Notes: generated from the letters alone by a model not told the origin. DNA of 64,000 nucleotides from Pseudomonas solani (GCF_026072635.1 NZ_AP023081.1:6597286-6661285); one strand, 5' to 3'; shown: positions 17,409 to 26,631, counted from the stretch's first letter. Program-made: numbers and translations.

Positions 17409-19652
17409 TCAGGAGCCGCTGACGCCTCGCTGCGCCAGCGCCTTGTGCAGGGCCTCACCCACCGCCGAGCCCTGCGGGTAGAACACCGCCGGCTGGCCGA
17501 TGGGCGCCGCCACGCGCACGCGGGTGCCGGGGGCTGCCTGGTAGTGCTCCTGCGACCAGAGGTGCACCCACTCCCCCGCCGGCAGCGCCACCTCCAGGCT
17601 GTCGACACCCGGCTCCAGCACCGGTGCCACCAGCAGTTGGTCACCCAGCAGGAAGCTGCGCGGCACGGCCTCCAGGCTCGCGGGGTCCTCGGGGTATTGC
17701 AGCCAGAGCGGGCGCACCAGTGGCAGCCCGGTACGCGCCGCCTCGTCCATCAGCGTGCGGCGATAAGGTGCCAGCGCGGCGAACAGCTGGGCGCAACGGG
17801 CGAAGTGCGCCAGGCTGGCCGGCGAATCGTAGACCTGGTGGTTGTCCGCCGGACGATTGCCCTCGTGGGTGCGCAGCAGGCTGGTGAAGGCGGAAAACTC
17901 CGCCCAGCGCTGCAACAGCTCCTCGCTGCGGTGGTAGTCCTTCAGCGGGTTGCTGATGGTGGTGTAGCCGCCAGTGTCGGCGTGATTGAGGGTGAAGCCC
18001 GAGAGCCCACCGGAGAGCAGCCCCAGCAATGCGCTGTGCAGGCCGTCCTGGGCATCCCAGGTCACTAGCTGGTCGCCCAGCCACATGCTGGTGGTCAGCC
18101 CCGGGCTGCGGCTGTAGCCGGAGCGGGTGAAGAACAGCAGCTCCCCTTCCCCGCCTGCCTCCTCCAGCAGCTCGCGGTTGAGCCGCGCCCATTCTTCGGG
18201 GAAGCGGTTGTGCAGCAGCGCCGCGTCTTCACCCGAGGCCGGGTGCGCCTCGAAGGGCAGCGCCTCGCCGAAATCGGCCATCCAGCCGGAGAAGCCCTGG
18301 CCGAGCATCTCTTCGCGCAACACGACCTTCAGCCAGCGGCGCGCCTCGGGGTTGCTCAGGTCCACCAAACCGGCGCTGAAGCTGGTGTTGAGCAGGTCCA
18401 GCGGCTTGCCGTCGGCGCCCTGCATGAGGAAGCCGCGTTCGCGGGCCTCACGGAACAGGTTGCGCTGCTCGCCGTCCTTCTCGGTGATGTCCGCCAGGAA
18501 GGGGTTGGCATAGGCCAGGGTACGGATGCCGCGCGCCTTGAGGTCGGCGCTCAGGGTCTGCCATTGCGGATAGTGGCGCGGATCGAGGGTCCAGTTCCAC
18601 CACAGCTGCTTGCCGAAACTGGTGCTGCGCTGGCCCACCCAGTCCTGCAGCCAGAGGCCGGCGACGGGCACCCCGGCGGCATCGATGCGCCCCAGCAGCT
18701 CGCGCACCCGCTCGGTACCGCCCTGCAGGCCGAGGATGGCGCCGTGCTGGGTCCAGTCCGGCAGCGGCGCCATGCGCCCCACCACCGAGGTGTGCGCCTG
18801 CAGCAACGCGGCGGGGCTGTCGCCGTTGTAGAGACGCGCGGTGAGGCTGCCCTGGTGCACCTCCAGGCCCACCCGCGCCGGATCACGCAGGTCGAACACC
18901 TGATAGGCGCTGGATTCGCTGAAGAAGGCACGCAGCTTCGACGTCAGGTAATAGGGCACCGGCGCGTAGCTGGTCCACCAGTCGCCGCCCGCACGGGCAC
19001 TGAGGTCCGCCGCCAGGGTGATGGGCTGCAGGCCACGGCCGACGCCCTGTTCCTGCACCAGGATGGGCACGCGGCGCCCGGCCAGGTCGAAAGCGCTGAA
19101 CTGCTCACCGAAGCCGAAGAAGCGCTCATCGGCGTCCCGTTGCCAGTTGAGATAGAGGCGGTTGAGGCGCGGGTCATCCAGCGCCACGGCCAGGCGCACA
19201 CCGCGCCCGCCATCGGCCTCCAGCACCAGCGCGTAGCCACTGACGGAGCCATCGGCGCAACGCAGGTGGCCACGCAGCACCAGGCGCGGGCCGGTGCCCT
19301 GGAAGCTGTCCAGGCTTTGCTCGCGGCACAGCAGCTCGCGGTGCTCGTCGACGAACAGCGCGCCCCGGTGCTCTTCGACCTCGGCAGCGCCGATACCGGC
19401 GGCGAGGAAGCCACCCTCGGTGGCCCACAGTCGCTTGGTGGGGTTGCCCTTGGGGCTCAGCGCCAGGCCATGGCCGTTCCAGGCCAGGCGGTAATCGCCG
19501 AAATCGAAATCACGGGGTACGGCAAAGGCCGGTGGCACCACCAGCTCGGCCAGCACGGCACGCTGTTTCCACACATGCAGCCCCTGCCATCCCGCCACGC
19601 CTGCCGCCGTCACCAGCAACACGGCTGCCGCCCCTTTTACCCACCTGCGCAT
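17409..19652 (-). CDS. Membrane-anchored glycoside hydrolase family 31 alpha-glucosidase
   Basis: 747 residues from MRRWVKGAAAVLLVTAAGVAG, an N-terminal membrane anchor (about residues 6-24). An AGGGG site precedes the ATG. A beta-sandwich domain reaches to about residue 270. The catalytic barrel carries the nucleophile Asp in GWMADFGEALPF and the acid/base Asp in MWLGDQLVTWD. The region LWLQDWVGQRSTSFGKQLWW resembles the YihQ subgroup, which includes sulfoquinovosidases. I cannot confirm the sulfoquinovose-specific residues, and no other sulfoglycolysis gene is adjacent, so the substrate stays open (alpha-glucoside or sulfoquinovoside). The protein is probably periplasm-facing. Confidence 0.85.
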   Translation of the reverse strand: MRRWVKGAAAVLLVTAAGVAGWQGLHVWKQRAVLAELVVPPAFAVPRDFDFGDYRLAWNGHGLALSPKGNPTKRLWATEGGFLAAGIGAAEVEEHRGALFVDEHRELLCREQSLDSFQGTGPRLVLRGHLRCADGSVSGYALVLEADGGRGVRLAVALDDPRLNRLYLNWQRDADERFFGFGEQFSAFDLAGRRVPILVQEQGVGRGLQPITLAADLSARAGGDWWTSYAPVPYYLTSKLRAFFSESSAYQVFDLRDPARVGLEVHQGSLTARLYNGDSPAALLQAHTSVVGRMAPLPDWTQHGAILGLQGGTERVRELLGRIDAAGVPVAGLWLQDWVGQRSTSFGKQLWWNWTLDPRHYPQWQTLSADLKARGIRTLAYANPFLADITEKDGEQRNLFREARERGFLMQGADGKPLDLLNTSFSAGLVDLSNPEARRWLKVVLREEMLGQGFSGWMADFGEALPFEAHPASGEDAALLHNRFPEEWARLNRELLEEAGGEGELLFFTRSGYSRSPGLTTSMWLGDQLVTWDAQDGLHSALLGLLSGGLSGFTLNHADTGGYTTISNPLKDYHRSEELLQRWAEFSAFTSLLRTHEGNRPADNHQVYDSPASLAHFARCAQLFAALAPYRRTLMDEAARTGLPLVRPLWLQYPEDPASLEAVPRSFLLGDQLLVAPVLEPGVDSLEVALPAGEWVHLWSQEHYQAAPGTRVRVAAPIGQPAVFYPQGSAVGEALHKALAQRGVSGS

Positions 19653-19723
19653 CGCTCGCCCCTTTTCTTGTTCTGCACCGCCCTTTAGGCTGGCGCGCAC
19701 TCATACATCGTGGAGTCACCGTC

Positions 19724-20065
19724 ATGCCGGTTTGGCTGCAGACCGCCCTGCTGCTCACGCTGTCCAACGTCTTCATGACGTTCGCCTGGTACGGCCACCT
19801 CAAGACCCTGAACACCAAGCCGTGGATCATCGCCGCCCTGATCAGCTGGGGGATCGCGCTGTTCGAGTACCTGCTGCAGGTGCCGGCCAACCGCATCGGC
19901 TACACGGCGCTCTCGGTGGGCCAGCTGAAGATCATGCAGGAGGTGATCACCCTCGCGGTGTTCGTGCCCTTCAGCGTCTACTTCATGCAGCAACAGCTGA
20001 AGCTCGATTATCTCTGGGCCGGTCTGTGCCTGCTCGGCGCGGTGTACTTTATCTTCCGCGCCTGA
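19724..20065 (+). CDS. DUF486 family small membrane protein (DMT type)
   Basis: 113 residues with four predicted membrane helices, the pattern of DUF486 within the drug/metabolite transporter superfamily. Family marks include LTLSNVFMTFAWYGHLK near the start, WGIALFEYLLQVPANRIGY in the middle and the end YLWAGLCLLGAVYFIFRA. The start at ATG 19724 has a GGAG site 9 bases upstream. It diverges from the GH31 gene (71 bases apart). No substrate is known. Confidence 0.88.
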   Translation: MPVWLQTALLLTLSNVFMTFAWYGHLKTLNTKPWIIAALISWGIALFEYLLQVPANRIGYTALSVGQLKIMQEVITLAVFVPFSVYFMQQQLKLDYLWAGLCLLGAVYFIFRA

Positions 20066-20114
20066 GGCCGGGGATGCGTGGCGCGCCGGTCATGGCGACC
20101 GATCGTGCCAGGGT

Positions 20115-20987
20115 TCACTTCGGGGGCTCGAGGCGGGTGATCAGGCTGGAGGTGTCCCAGCGGCCACCGCCTTCGGCCTGGATCTCGCCGTAGAAACGAT
20201 CCACCAGTTCGGTGACCGGCAATTGCGCGCCGTTGCGCTGGGCCTCGGCGAAGACGATGGCGAAGTCCTTGCGCATCAGGTCAACGGCGAAGCCGAAGTC
20301 GAACTTGCCGTCGAGCATGCTCTGGTGACGGTGCTCCAGTTGCCAGGACTGCGCCGCCCCCTTGCCGATCACCTCCATGGCCGCCGTGGCGTCGAGCCCG
20401 GAACGCCGGGCGAAATGCAGTGCCTCGGAGAGCCCTTGGAGCAGCCCGCCGACGCAGATCTGGTTGACCATCTTGGTCAACTGGCCACTACCCACCGGGC
20501 CCATCAGCCGGGTCATCCGCGCGTAGCTGTCGATCACCGGTGCCGCCCGCTCGTAGAGTTCGCGCTCGCCGCCGATCATCACCGTCAACATGCCGCTCTC
20601 GGCCCCGGCCTGGCCGCCGGAGACCGGCGCATCGAGAAAGCCCAGCCCGCGCTCGGCAGCCAGCGCCGCCAGTTCGCGGGCCACCTCGGCGGAGGCGGTG
20701 GTGTGGTCCACCAGCACGCTGCCGGGCTGCATGCCGGCGAAGGCGCCCTCCTCGCCCAGTACCACGGCGCGCAGGTCGTCGTCGTTGCCGACACAGGTCA
20801 TCACCAGGTCGTAACCCTGCGCCGCTTCCCGTGGCGTGGCGAAGCTGTCGCCGCCGAACTCGTCGCACCAGAGCGAGGCCTTCTCCGGCGAGCGGTTGTA
20901 GACGCGCACCTCGTGCCCCTCGCATGCGAGGTGGCCGGCCATGTGAAAGCCCATTACGCCGAGCCCGATAAAGGTCACCTTCGCCAT
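20115..20987 (-). CDS. NAD-dependent beta-hydroxyacid dehydrogenase (3-hydroxyisobutyrate dehydrogenase family)
   Basis: 290 residues starting MAKVTFIGLGVMGFHMAGHL, the dinucleotide-binding motif. The substrate-binding loop DAPVSGGQAGAESGML is near 120, and the catalytic lysine region GSGQLTKMVNQICVGG is near 165. The family oxidises 3-hydroxyacids to semialdehydes; members include 3-hydroxyisobutyrate dehydrogenase, tartronate semialdehyde reductase and the L-serine dehydrogenase PA0743. The context does not choose between them. A GGAGGG site precedes the ATG at 20985-20987, and the open frame upstream is not conserved sequence. Confidence 0.88.
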   Translation of the reverse strand: MAKVTFIGLGVMGFHMAGHLACEGHEVRVYNRSPEKASLWCDEFGGDSFATPREAAQGYDLVMTCVGNDDDLRAVVLGEEGAFAGMQPGSVLVDHTTASAEVARELAALAAERGLGFLDAPVSGGQAGAESGMLTVMIGGERELYERAAPVIDSYARMTRLMGPVGSGQLTKMVNQICVGGLLQGLSEALHFARRSGLDATAAMEVIGKGAAQSWQLEHRHQSMLDGKFDFGFAVDLMRKDFAIVFAEAQRNGAQLPVTELVDRFYGEIQAEGGGRWDTSSLITRLEPPK

Positions 20988-21108
20988 CTCAAACCCTCCA
21001 CATGTGCATGTCCCAGGAAGCCTAACACGCGGTTTGCCGAGCCGCGAAAGGCCCTCCATACTCGCCCGGAAGTTGCCGGGACACCCCACAAGCGCCAAGG
21101 AGAGCCCC

Positions 21109-21657
21109 ATGCCGCACTGGCTGGTGATAGACCTGGAAGCCACGACCGAGGAAGGCGGTTGGCCCCTGGAAGATATGGAGATCATCGAGATCGGCGCATC
21201 GATCGTGGCTGCCGACGGCCGCGAAGTGGACCATTTCCAGCGTTTCGTGCGCCCGCTGCGCCGGCCCTGCCTGACCACCTTCTGCCGCCAGCTGACCCAC
21301 ATCAGCCAGGCCAATGTCGACAGCGCCGCGCCCCTGGCGCAGGTCTGGCCGGCGTTCGAGCGCTGGCTGCAGAACTACCAGCCGCGCCTGGTCAGCTGGG
21401 TCAGTTGGGGCGAGTACGACCGCCGCCAGCTGGAGCAGGAATGGCGCCAGCAGCAACTGGTCAGCCGCCTCGCCACCATTCCCCACGTCAACCTCAAGCA
21501 GCATTTCGCCCGCGTCCGCCAGCTCAAGCAGCCCGTGGGCCTGCACACCGCGCTGCAACTGGCCGGGCTCAGCTTCCAGGGTCAACAGCACCGAGCCCTG
21601 GAAGATGCCCGCAACACCGCCCGCCTGCTGCCGCTGGTGCTGCCTGCCAGTTCCTGA
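21109..21657 (+). CDS. DEDDh 3'-5' exonuclease (Eri1/KapD-like)
   Basis: 182 residues. Exonuclease motif I is VIDLEATTEEGG (acidic DLE at residues 7-9), motif II is SWVSWGEYDRRQLEQE, and motif III is HRALEDARNTARL, with the His and Asp of the DEDDh class. The family includes Eri1/3'hExo-type RNA exonucleases and sporulation inhibitor KapD; the substrate here is likely RNA. ATG 21109 has an AAGGAGAG site. It diverges from the dehydrogenase gene. Confidence 0.85.
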   Translation: MPHWLVIDLEATTEEGGWPLEDMEIIEIGASIVAADGREVDHFQRFVRPLRRPCLTTFCRQLTHISQANVDSAAPLAQVWPAFERWLQNYQPRLVSWVSWGEYDRRQLEQEWRQQQLVSRLATIPHVNLKQHFARVRQLKQPVGLHTALQLAGLSFQGQQHRALEDARNTARLLPLVLPASS

Positions 21658-21745
21658 AACGCCCCGCCGCATTGCCTAGTGACGCTGCAAAGCGGCTTGG
21701 GCATACTGGCGGGCCCTTTTTCCAACCCTTTTCAAGGATCCCGCC

Positions 21746-22027
21746 ATGTTCAAGGTCAACGAGTACTTCGACGGCACCGTCAAATCCATCGCCTTCGGCA
21801 TGAGCGAAGGCCCCGCCACCATCGGCGTGATGGCCCCGGGCGAATACGAATTCGGCACCAGCCAGCTGGAAGTGATGCACGTCGTCGCCGGCGCCCTGAC
21901 CGTCAAGCTGCCGGGCAGCGACAGCTGGGAAACCTTCGAAGCCGGCAGCAAGTTCACCGTACCGGCGAACAGCAAGTTCCAGTTGAAAGTCGCCCAAGAC
22001 ACCGCCTACCTCTGCGAATACCGCTGA
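21746..22027 (+). CDS. ppnP: Pyrimidine/purine nucleoside phosphorylase
   Basis: 93 residues, the full length of PpnP (formerly YaiE/DUF1255), a small cupin that phosphorolyses several nucleosides to a free base and ribose-1-phosphate. Characteristic parts are NEYFDGTVKSIAF at residues 5-17, GVMAPGEYEFGTSQLEVMHV and the C-terminal FQLKVAQDTAYLCEYR. AAGGATC lies upstream of the ATG. It is a monocistronic gene with a good terminator directly behind it. Confidence 0.95.
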   Translation: MFKVNEYFDGTVKSIAFGMSEGPATIGVMAPGEYEFGTSQLEVMHVVAGALTVKLPGSDSWETFEAGSKFTVPANSKFQLKVAQDTAYLCEYR

Positions 22028-22044
22028 GTCGCAACGCGTTGAAG

Positions 22045-22069
22045 AACCGGCCCGAGTGGCCGGTTTTTT
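22045..22069 (+). terminator. Intrinsic terminator of ppnP
   Basis: An 8-bp stem AACCGGCC / GGCCGGTT with a CGAGT loop, followed by a TTTT run. Confidence 0.9.
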
Positions 22070-22103
22070 ATTGCCTGGATGCTGGGAGCCCTGAAAGCTC
22101 CGC

Positions 22104-22140
22104 GATGATGGGTTTCGCTGCGCTCTACGCCATCCTACGG
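22104..22140. repeat. REP-type intergenic repeat
   Basis: The sequence GATGGGTTTCGCTGCGCTCT followed by ACGCCATCCTACGG is the form of a widespread Pseudomonas intergenic repeat (GATGGGT..CGCT..CCATCCTACG). GATGG and CCATC can pair. Confidence 0.6.
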
Positions 22141-22144
22141 GAGG

Positions 22145-23254
22145 CTATTCGCCTTCCCTGATCTCTACCTCGATGCGCATCCCTTCCAGTTCCGCCAGGT
22201 ATTCGGCGCTGCTGAACAGGCCGATGCAGGGCATGGCGCCGCGTTCGGCCAAAGTGCCGGCGGCGAGCTTGCGCACCAGGGCCACGGCGGCCATGCAGGG
22301 AATGTTGGGGCCGTCGTTGTCGTGGGCGACCAGTTCCCAGGTGAGCACCAGTGGCCGGCCCTGGTGGTCCAGCCCACGCAATGTCACGAACATGCCGCTG
22401 AGGCCGTCGCCCAGGGGCTCCACCAGCACCGCGCCACGGCGCAGCAACGACGCCAGGCCGACGGCATTGCGCACCAGCCCGCCGCGCACCAGCCAGGACA
22501 GCGCCCAGGTGCCGAACTGGGTGAGGCGCAGGCCAACGCCGGCGCGGAAGCTGACATCGCGCACGCCCGGGTAGCGCGCGGGGAAGAGTTCCAGGTCGGG
22601 AATGTCGCAGATACCCACCCAGCGCGCGCCCATCGGGGCACGGAAGGCGTGGCGGCGCAGACCCTGCCAGCCATGGATCGAGCCCCAGGCACCATCGCGC
22701 CAGAGCCGTACGGGCCGGCCGCAGTAGCCGAGCACCGCCTCCAGGGTCGACAGGCCCGGCGTCTTCTCCGAGGAGCTGATGCCATGCTCGATGCTGTCCA
22801 GACGGCTGAAGCGCGGCAGTTGTTCGTCCACCACGGCGGCGCTGAGGCCGGGCACCGAACTGGCGCCGGCACAAATCAGCAGGCCGCGCTCGCGGGCCCG
22901 GTCATCCAGCCGGCCGATGCCGCAGACGAAGGCGCGCGCATCGGCCAGGTCGATGTAGTGGCAACCAGCCTCGATCGCTGCCTCGGCGACCCGGTAGTCC
23001 TGCCCCTGGAAGGGCCCGACCGTGGAAATCACCACCTGGGCACCCAGCTCGCTGAAGGCCTGGGCCAGCCCGGGCTGGTCGATATCCAGGCGCGCCGCCT
23101 GGCAACCGGTTTCCGCCGCCAGGGCCTGGGCCTTGGCCAGGTCACGCCCCGCGGCGATCACCTCGATGCCCTCGATGCTGCGCAGACGACGCACGATCAG
23201 CCGGCCGAAATTGCCGTAGCCGCCCAGCACCAGAACCTTCAATCCCTGTGTCAC
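22145..23254 (-). CDS. Saccharopine dehydrogenase-like NAD(P)-binding protein
   Basis: 369 residues. A GTG start (23252-23254) with a GGGAG site directly precedes the Rossmann motif LKVLVLGGYGNFGRLIVRRL. Further family marks are VVISTVGPFQGQDYRVAEAA, CHYIDLADARAFVCG and ICAGASSVPGLSAAVVD. The C-terminal half (about 200-369) is the dimer/substrate domain of the family. The reaction is unknown. It starts 22 bases after the ABC exporter stop on the same strand, so they probably share a transcript. The longer frame to 23326 is inside the exporter gene and is not used. Confidence 0.85.
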   Translation of the reverse strand: MTQGLKVLVLGGYGNFGRLIVRRLRSIEGIEVIAAGRDLAKAQALAAETGCQAARLDIDQPGLAQAFSELGAQVVISTVGPFQGQDYRVAEAAIEAGCHYIDLADARAFVCGIGRLDDRARERGLLICAGASSVPGLSAAVVDEQLPRFSRLDSIEHGISSSEKTPGLSTLEAVLGYCGRPVRLWRDGAWGSIHGWQGLRRHAFRAPMGARWVGICDIPDLELFPARYPGVRDVSFRAGVGLRLTQFGTWALSWLVRGGLVRNAVGLASLLRRGAVLVEPLGDGLSGMFVTLRGLDHQGRPLVLTWELVAHDNDGPNIPCMAAVALVRKLAAGTLAERGAMPCIGLFSSAEYLAELEGMRIEVEIREGE

Positions 23255-23276
23255 CCCTGACTCCCTGTAAGGCCGT

Positions 23277-25049
23277 TCAGGCCGGCTCGTTCGATGTGGA
23301 AAATTGCAGTTCCGCCAGGCGCGCATAGAGCGGGCTGCTGAGCACCAGCTCCTGGTGGCTGCCGATGGCGACCAGCTTGCCCTTGTCGATGACGGCGATG
23401 CGGTCCGCGCTCTTCACCGTGGCCAGGCGGTGGGCGATCACCAGGGTGGTGCGCCCGCTCATGACCTCGGGCAGGGCCTGCTGGATCAGGTGCTCGCTTT
23501 CGGCATCCAGCGCGCTGGTGGCTTCGTCCAGCAGCAGGATGGGTGCATCGGTGAGCAAGGCCCGGGCGATGGCCAGGCGCTGGCGCTGCCCGCCGGAAAG
23601 GCCGATGCCGCCGTCGCCCAGGTGCGTCTGGTAGCCCTCGGGCATGCGCTGGATGAATTCGTGGGCATGGGCGGCCCGCGCCGCAGCCTCCACCTCGGCC
23701 TGGCTGGCGTCGGGGCGACCGTAGCGGATGTTGTCCTCGACGCTGCCGAAGAACAGCGCCGGGCTCTGCGATACCAGGGCGAAGCAGCGGCGCAGGTCGG
23801 CCGGCTCCAGGCGCTGGATGGGCAGGCCATCCACCCGCACTTCACCCTCGGTGGGGTCGAAGAAGCGCAGCAGCAGGTCGAAGAGCGTCGACTTGCCCGC
23901 ACCGGAAGGGCCGACCAGGGCCAGGGTCTCGCCGGGGCGCACGTGCAGGTCGATGCCATCGAGGGCCAGGCTCTGCGGCCGGGTCGGGTAGGCGAAGCGC
24001 AGGCCGCGCAGCTCCAGCTCGCCTTCCACCCGCTCGGGCAGGCGCAGCAGGTCGCTTTCCGGGGCCTTGATGGTGCTGCGGGTCTGCAGCAGCTCGGCGA
24101 TGCGCTCGGCGGCACCGGCGGCGCTTTGCAGCTCGCCGATCACCTCGCTGATGGCACCGAAGGCGGAACCGACGATCAGGCTGTAGAAGACGAAGGCGGC
24201 CAGGTCACCGCCGGAAATGCGCCCGGCGATCACGTCCATGCCGCCGACCCAGAGCATCACCCCCACCGCGCCGAGCACCAGCACGATGACCACGGTGATC
24301 AGCCAGGCCCGCTGGGTGATGCGCTTGCGCGCGGTGTCGAAGGCGCCTTCCACGGTACGCCCGAAGCGCGCCCGGTCCTGGGCCTGGTGGTTGTAGGCCT
24401 GGACGGTCTTGATCTGCCCCAGGGTCTCGCCGACGTAGCTGCCGACATCGGCGATGCGGTCCTGGCTCTGCCGCGACAGCGCCCGCACCCGCCGGCCGAA
24501 GAGCAGGATCGGCGCCACCACCAGCGGCAGGGCGACGACCACGATGCCGGTCAGCTTGGGGTTGGTGACGAACAGCAGGCCGATGCCGCCGATCATCATG
24601 ATGCCGTTGCGCAGCGCCAGGGACAGCGACGAGCCGATAACCGATTGCAGCAGCGTGGTATCGGCCGTGAGGCGCGACTGGATTTCCGAGGCACGGGTGG
24701 TTTCGAAGAAGCCGGGGTGCAGCTCGATCAGGTGGTTGAACACGCGCTTGCGGATATCCGCGACGAAGCGCTCGCCCACCCAGGACACCAGGTAGAAGCG
24801 GCTGAAGGTGCCCACCGCCAGCGCCACCACCAGGGCGAAGAACAGGATGATCGAATGGTTGAGGGCTTCCGGTGACTGGGTCGCCAGGCCCTGGTCCACC
24901 AGCAGGCGGATGCCCTGCCCCATGGACAGGGTGATGGCGGCGGTGAACAGTAGCGCCAGCAGCGCGCCGATCACCCGCCAGCGATAGGGAGCGACGAAGC
25001 GCGCGGCCATGCGCAGCGCATTGCGCTGGCGGGAGGAAAGCAGACCCAT
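23277..25049 (-). CDS. ABC exporter, fused permease-ATPase (MsbA/LmrA-like half-transporter)
   Basis: 590 residues. The permease domain (about 20-310) has six membrane helices. The ATPase domain (about 340-585) has Walker A GPSGAGKST, signature LSGGQRQRLAIARAL, Walker B ILLLDEATSALD and the H-loop AHRLAT. It works as a homodimer that exports a hydrophobic or lipid-like substrate across the inner membrane. The start MGLLSSRQRN (25047-25049) is preferred over ten additional non-conserved residues. The substrate cannot be inferred from the neighbours. Confidence 0.92.
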   Translation of the reverse strand: MGLLSSRQRNALRMAARFVAPYRWRVIGALLALLFTAAITLSMGQGIRLLVDQGLATQSPEALNHSIILFFALVVALAVGTFSRFYLVSWVGERFVADIRKRVFNHLIELHPGFFETTRASEIQSRLTADTTLLQSVIGSSLSLALRNGIMMIGGIGLLFVTNPKLTGIVVVALPLVVAPILLFGRRVRALSRQSQDRIADVGSYVGETLGQIKTVQAYNHQAQDRARFGRTVEGAFDTARKRITQRAWLITVVIVLVLGAVGVMLWVGGMDVIAGRISGGDLAAFVFYSLIVGSAFGAISEVIGELQSAAGAAERIAELLQTRSTIKAPESDLLRLPERVEGELELRGLRFAYPTRPQSLALDGIDLHVRPGETLALVGPSGAGKSTLFDLLLRFFDPTEGEVRVDGLPIQRLEPADLRRCFALVSQSPALFFGSVEDNIRYGRPDASQAEVEAAARAAHAHEFIQRMPEGYQTHLGDGGIGLSGGQRQRLAIARALLTDAPILLLDEATSALDAESEHLIQQALPEVMSGRTTLVIAHRLATVKSADRIAVIDKGKLVAIGSHQELVLSSPLYARLAELQFSTSNEPA

Positions 25050-25120
25050 TGCGAGGACTCGATCGGGAGGAGGCGCCACTCTGCGGGTTTTCCCGCCGCT
25101 GCGCCAGCCGCTCTATTGCC

Positions 25121-25561
25121 TCAGTTGCCCGCCTGGAGGAAGCGCTGCTCGTGGTCGGGGCTCGGCAGCAGGCACACCTCGTGGCGACCGAACAGCCGGT
25201 AGCGGTTCAGCGCGATGCGGTCGTAGAGCCAATCGCGCAACGCCGCCGGGATCACCCGCAGCACCCCACCCAGGCGCCAGGGCCAGGGCAGCAGGCGGGC
25301 GATGCGCAGCACCGCGTCGGAACGCACGAACAGCTCGCGGCCCTCGATGTAGGCCATGGTGTCGAAGTGGTCGGTGGGCAGGCCATACCAGCGCAGAATG
25401 GCCTGCCCCTCCGGGGATTGCACCGAAGCCAGCTTGAACAGCCGCTCGCGGTCGTGGCGGATCAGGAAACGCGCCCAGCCGTTGCACAGCTTGCAGACGC
25501 CATCGAAGAGCACCACGCGCTCGCCGGGCTGGATGTGGGGAGGAAAGGAATCGGCGTTCAT
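25121..25561 (-). CDS. DCC-family thiol-disulfide oxidoreductase-like protein (DUF393)
   Basis: 146 residues. The family motif VVLFDGVCKLCNGW carries a CxxC pair at Cys23/Cys26, with thioredoxin-like strands around it. Downstream DAVLRIARLLPWPWRLGGVLRVIP and WLYDRIALNRYRLFGRHEVC are typical of DUF393. Proteins of this type are predicted to act in disulfide chemistry; no substrate is known. ATG 25559-25561 is preferred over the adjacent upstream GTG. Confidence 0.88.
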   Translation of the reverse strand: MNADSFPPHIQPGERVVLFDGVCKLCNGWARFLIRHDRERLFKLASVQSPEGQAILRWYGLPTDHFDTMAYIEGRELFVRSDAVLRIARLLPWPWRLGGVLRVIPAALRDWLYDRIALNRYRLFGRHEVCLLPSPDHEQRFLQAGN

Positions 25562-25651
25562 CACGCGCTCCCGGTCAGGAAAGGATGCCGTCGATACTAG
25601 GCCTTGCGCGAAAAGCCGTCGAGCACAGGCACAGCCCGTGCTCGTGGCCCG

Positions 25652-26230
25652 TCAACGCTCGGCGAAGCGGTAGTGGCCGATGATCTTGTAGCGGAACAGG
25701 ATGTCCTCTTCCTGGGTACCGCGGCCGATGTTGTGCAGGGCCAGCGGCACGCCGTCGGCACCGGTGCGGTCGGAGAGGATGCCGATGTGCTGCAGGCCGC
25801 GCCCGAGGTCCCAGGTGACGATGTCGCCGGGGCGGTAGTTGGCGGCCTGGTCGCTGGGGCGCAGCGCCATGCCCTGGCGCTTGAACCAGGTCATCAGGTT
25901 GGGCACGCGGCGGTGGTCGATGTTCGGATCGGGGCGCTTCAGGCCCCAGTTGCGCGGGTAGGCGGAGAAGTGGCTGCGCATGTCCTCGTGCACCACCTTC
26001 TGCAGGTCCAGGCCCTGTTCGCGCAGCGCGCGGATCACCACGTCGGTGCACACGCCGGTGGCCAGGGGCACGTCGCCGCCGGGGTAGGCGATGCGCCGGT
26101 ACACCGGGTCGTAGCTCAGGGTCACGCCGATCTGGCCGCGCGCCGAATCCACCAGGCGCACGGCATCCACCGCCGCCTGGGCGCCCAGGCTGGCCAGCAG
26201 CAGGAACAGGCAAAACAGTCGCTTGAGCAT
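25652..26230 (-). CDS. DUF1287 secreted protein
   Basis: 192 residues. Residues 1-19 form a signal peptide (MLKRLFCLFLLLASLGAQA). The mature part matches DUF1287: IGVTLSYDPVYRRIAYPGGD, TGVCTDVVIRALREQG, DHRRVPNLMTWFKRQG and DIVTWDLGRGLQHIGIL. The pattern (a Cys, a conserved His and a Trp-Asp pair) is similar to the NlpC/P60-type cysteine peptidase fold, which suggests a cell-wall role, but this is an inference. The start lies 3 bases after the stop of the GFA gene, so they form a unit. Confidence 0.85.
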   Translation of the reverse strand: MLKRLFCLFLLLASLGAQAAVDAVRLVDSARGQIGVTLSYDPVYRRIAYPGGDVPLATGVCTDVVIRALREQGLDLQKVVHEDMRSHFSAYPRNWGLKRPDPNIDHRRVPNLMTWFKRQGMALRPSDQAANYRPGDIVTWDLGRGLQHIGILSDRTGADGVPLALHNIGRGTQEEDILFRYKIIGHYRFAER

Positions 26231-26232
26231 GG

Positions 26233-26631
26233 TCAGCCCCGCCCTGCAGGGAATTGCGGCAGGGAATCCTGGATGTCCCACCAGTTGGCCCTGGACGCCA
26301 CGTAGGCGTGGTTGGCGGGGCGCGTCTCCAGCTCGCCTTCCAGCAGGCCGGCACGGATGCGCAGCACGCCGGGGGCTTTCTCGCTCTTGCTGTAGAGGGG
26401 CGAGCCGCAACGCTCGCAGAACACCCGCTGCTTGCCCGGCGAGGAGCTGAAGGCACGCAGCAGCTCATTCCCCGCCAGCAGGCGGAAGCGCGTCTCGTCC
26501 ACCGGGATATTGGTGACGAAAGGCGTGCCCTGCGCCTTGCGGCACTGGCTGCAATGACAAATCTGGATCGGCGCCAGCTCACCCTCGATCTCGAAACGAA
26601 CTCCGCCGCACAGGCAACCACCCTGGACCAT
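26233..26631 (-). CDS. GFA-family zinc protein (glutathione-dependent formaldehyde-activating fold)
   Basis: 132 residues beginning MVQGGCLCGGVRFEIEG with an AGGAGA site. The zinc-binding cysteines are in GGCLCGGVRF, ICHCSQCRKAQGTPF and VFCERCGSPLYSKS, the arrangement of the GFA/CENP-V fold. Members bind structural and catalytic zinc and have been linked to glutathione adduct chemistry; the name of the family does not prove formaldehyde activity. It is transcribed leftward with DUF1287 directly behind it. Confidence 0.88.
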   Translation of the reverse strand: MVQGGCLCGGVRFEIEGELAPIQICHCSQCRKAQGTPFVTNIPVDETRFRLLAGNELLRAFSSSPGKQRVFCERCGSPLYSKSEKAPGVLRIRAGLLEGELETRPANHAYVASRANWWDIQDSLPQFPAGRG

